A stretch of 33,639 nucleotides of DNA from an uncultured Eubacteriales bacterium (GTDB lineage: Bacteria; Bacillota; Clostridia; Christensenellales; Aristaeellaceae). The notes beneath the pieces were generated by a model. The model had not been told where the DNA came from. It saw only the letters and a list, made by a program, of their open reading frames with translations, and searched no databases. Where the stretch lies: the NCBI GenBank assembly GCA_902767315.1, contig CACXHB010000106.1:1-33639 (forward strand), written 5' to 3'. This document shows, piece after piece, positions 32,291 to 33,639 of this stretch. The position numbers and the translations under genes are program-made. How positions within the stretch are numbered: the stretch's first letter is position 1; the number at the start of each line of letters is the position of its first letter.

Positions 32291-33639
32291 ATGCCTGAAT
32301 TTTCCAAGATGACCTTTGACGAGCTGACCCGGGAGGGCGGCTATGACTGCCCCTGCGGAAGACATCACGGCACGGACCTGAAATTTCTGCGCATCGGCCG
32401 GGGCGTGGTGAACGCCGTGCCCGAAGGGCTGAAGGCCGTGGGCGCAAAGCGGCCCATGGTGATCTGCGATCCCAATACCTACGAAGCCGCGGGCAAAAAG
32501 GTCTGCGAAATTCTGGAGGGCGCGGGCATTCCCCATACCCTCTATATCATCCCCCAGCATGGCGAGAAGCTCACCCCCGCGGAATGGGAGCTGGGCTCCA
32601 TCGTGATGCACTTTGATAACCGCTGCGATTTTCTGCTGGCGGTGGGCTCCGGCGTGGTCAACGACCTGACCAAGATGACCGGCCTGTGCTCCGGGCTGAA
32701 GACCGGCGTGGTGGGCACCGCCCCTTCCATGGACGGCTACGCCTCCAATTCCTCCTCCATGGAGGTCAATAACGTCAAATCCACCATTTATAACAAGGCC
32801 CCTTCCGTCATCATCTGCGATACGGAAATCATGGCCAAGGCTCCCATGCGCATGCTGTGGGCGGGCCTGGGGGATATGGTGGCCAAGTATATCTCCGTGT
32901 GCGAATGGCGCATTGCCCATCTGGTCATCGGCGAATATTATTGCGAAGCCGTGGCCGATATGATGCGTACTTCCCTGAAGAAGATCATGGCTAACGCTTC
33001 CGGCATCAAAACCCGGGACCCCGAGGCCATCGGCAACATCGTGGAAGGCCTGGTGCTGGCGGGCATCGCCATGAGCTATGCCCAGGTTTCCCGCCCCGCC
33101 TCCGGCCTGGAGCACTATTTCTCCCATGTGTGGGAAATGCGCGCCCTGGCCTCCGGCGGACATGCGGATCTCCACGGCATTCAGGTGGGCGTGGGCACCA
33201 TTCTCACCCTGAAGATTTACGACCGCATCAAGACCATTACCCCGGATAAGCAGAAGGCCCTGGATTACGTGAAGCATTTCGATACCGCCGCCTGGGAGGC
33301 CAACGTGCGCCGGGTCTTCGGCGCCACCGCCCCCGCCGTGCTGGAAATCGAGAAAAAGACCGGCAAAAACGATCCCGTGAAGCACGCCGCCCGGCTGGAG
33401 CAGATTCTGGCCCATTGGGACGAGATTCAGAAGATCATCCGGGAAGAACTGCCGGATACCCAGACCCTGCAGTCCGTGATGGCGGCCACCGGCATGCCCA
33501 CCACGCCTCACGAATTGGGCCTGACCCCCAAGGACGTTTCCGACGCCTTCGTCTGCGCCCGGGATATTCGCGACAAGTACCTCTCCTGCTCCATGCTGTG
33601 GGATCTGGGCCTGATGCCCGAAACCGCTAAGTGGCTGGA
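32291..33639 (+). CDS. egsA: sn-Glycerol-1-phosphate dehydrogenase (partial at window end)
   Basis: This NAD(P)H- and metal-dependent enzyme reduces dihydroxyacetone phosphate to sn-glycerol 1-phosphate; it is related to bacterial AraM/EgsA. The 449 visible residues show the N-terminal YDCPCGRHHG element, the nucleotide-binding AVGSGVVNDLTKM, TAPSMDGYASNSSSM, and the likely metal ligands in GLGDMVAKY (Asp), GLEHYFSHVWEM (His) and GGHADLHGIQVG (His). AAGGAAGG lies about 9 nt before ATG 32291, 19 nt after alaS, so the two are probably co-transcribed. The frame is still open at the window edge. Length exceeds B. subtilis EgsA (~394) already. Confidence 0.9.
   Translation, partial: MPEFSKMTFDELTREGGYDCPCGRHHGTDLKFLRIGRGVVNAVPEGLKAVGAKRPMVICDPNTYEAAGKKVCEILEGAGIPHTLYIIPQHGEKLTPAEWELGSIVMHFDNRCDFLLAVGSGVVNDLTKMTGLCSGLKTGVVGTAPSMDGYASNSSSMEVNNVKSTIYNKAPSVIICDTEIMAKAPMRMLWAGLGDMVAKYISVCEWRIAHLVIGEYYCEAVADMMRTSLKKIMANASGIKTRDPEAIGNIVEGLVLAGIAMSYAQVSRPASGLEHYFSHVWEMRALASGGHADLHGIQVGVGTILTLKIYDRIKTITPDKQKALDYVKHFDTAAWEANVRRVFGATAPAVLEIEKKTGKNDPVKHAARLEQILAHWDEIQKIIREELPDTQTLQSVMAATGMPTTPHELGLTPKDVSDAFVCARDIRDKYLSCSMLWDLGLMPETAKWL

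Noticed and set aside
30298..32307. 669-residue minus-strand frame opposite alaS
   Set aside because: Antisense shadow of alaS, covering its ribosome site as well.

Overview
The window looks like a GC-rich, Gram-positive, anaerobic Clostridia chromosome, probably an uncultured gut or rumen lineage. Evidence for this: T-box leaders on ileS and alaS, a yybP-ykoY manganese riboswitch, strong GGAGG ribosome sites, sigma-A promoters (TTGACA/TTGCGC-N17-TATAAT), rubrerythrin, a Na+-pump decarboxylase beta subunit, Ig-like and SH3-repeat secreted proteins, and a BclA-like surface protein. No rRNA, tRNA, CRISPR array or insertion sequence was seen. Genus-level placement is not possible by eye.

The window spans the chromosome origin. 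Nearly everything left of 23.7 kb is on the minus strand (tetR is the exception) and everything right of it is on the plus strand, so genes read away from dnaA. DnaA boxes flank dnaA on both sides. The dnaA-dnaN gap holds a box cluster followed by a DnaA-trio-like run. An 8-mer, CCTTTTGG, is strongly concentrated in the same two gaps. The usual neighbours (recF, gyrB, rpmH, rnpA) are absent.

Left arm, from the origin outward: a BclA-like protein; a 1236-residue Ig-repeat protein ending in a caspase-like domain; an SH3-repeat protein; a methyltransferase; T-box-controlled ileS of the long type; a DUF554 protein and a GNAT acetyltransferase; a TetR regulator divergent from rubrerythrin; an oadB-oadG pair under a Mn2+ riboswitch; a five-gene oligopeptide ABC transporter operon with two unusual subunits; a lone MNT nucleotidyltransferase; a membrane protein; and a cysteine-hydrolase remnant.

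Right arm: dnaA, dnaN, mnmE, rimO and pgsA, tightly packed; then a hairpin array; a T-box; a short alaS that stops after the editing domain; and a glycerol-1-phosphate dehydrogenase gene cut by the window edge.

The most unusual signals are the Mn2+ riboswitch on oadBG, the OppF subunit with membrane and zinc-ribbon domains, the OppC subunit with a roughly 200-residue acidic insert, the CCTTTTGG cluster at oriC, arrays of back-to-back perfect hairpins in three intergenic regions, and three copies of a dispersed double-hairpin repeat.
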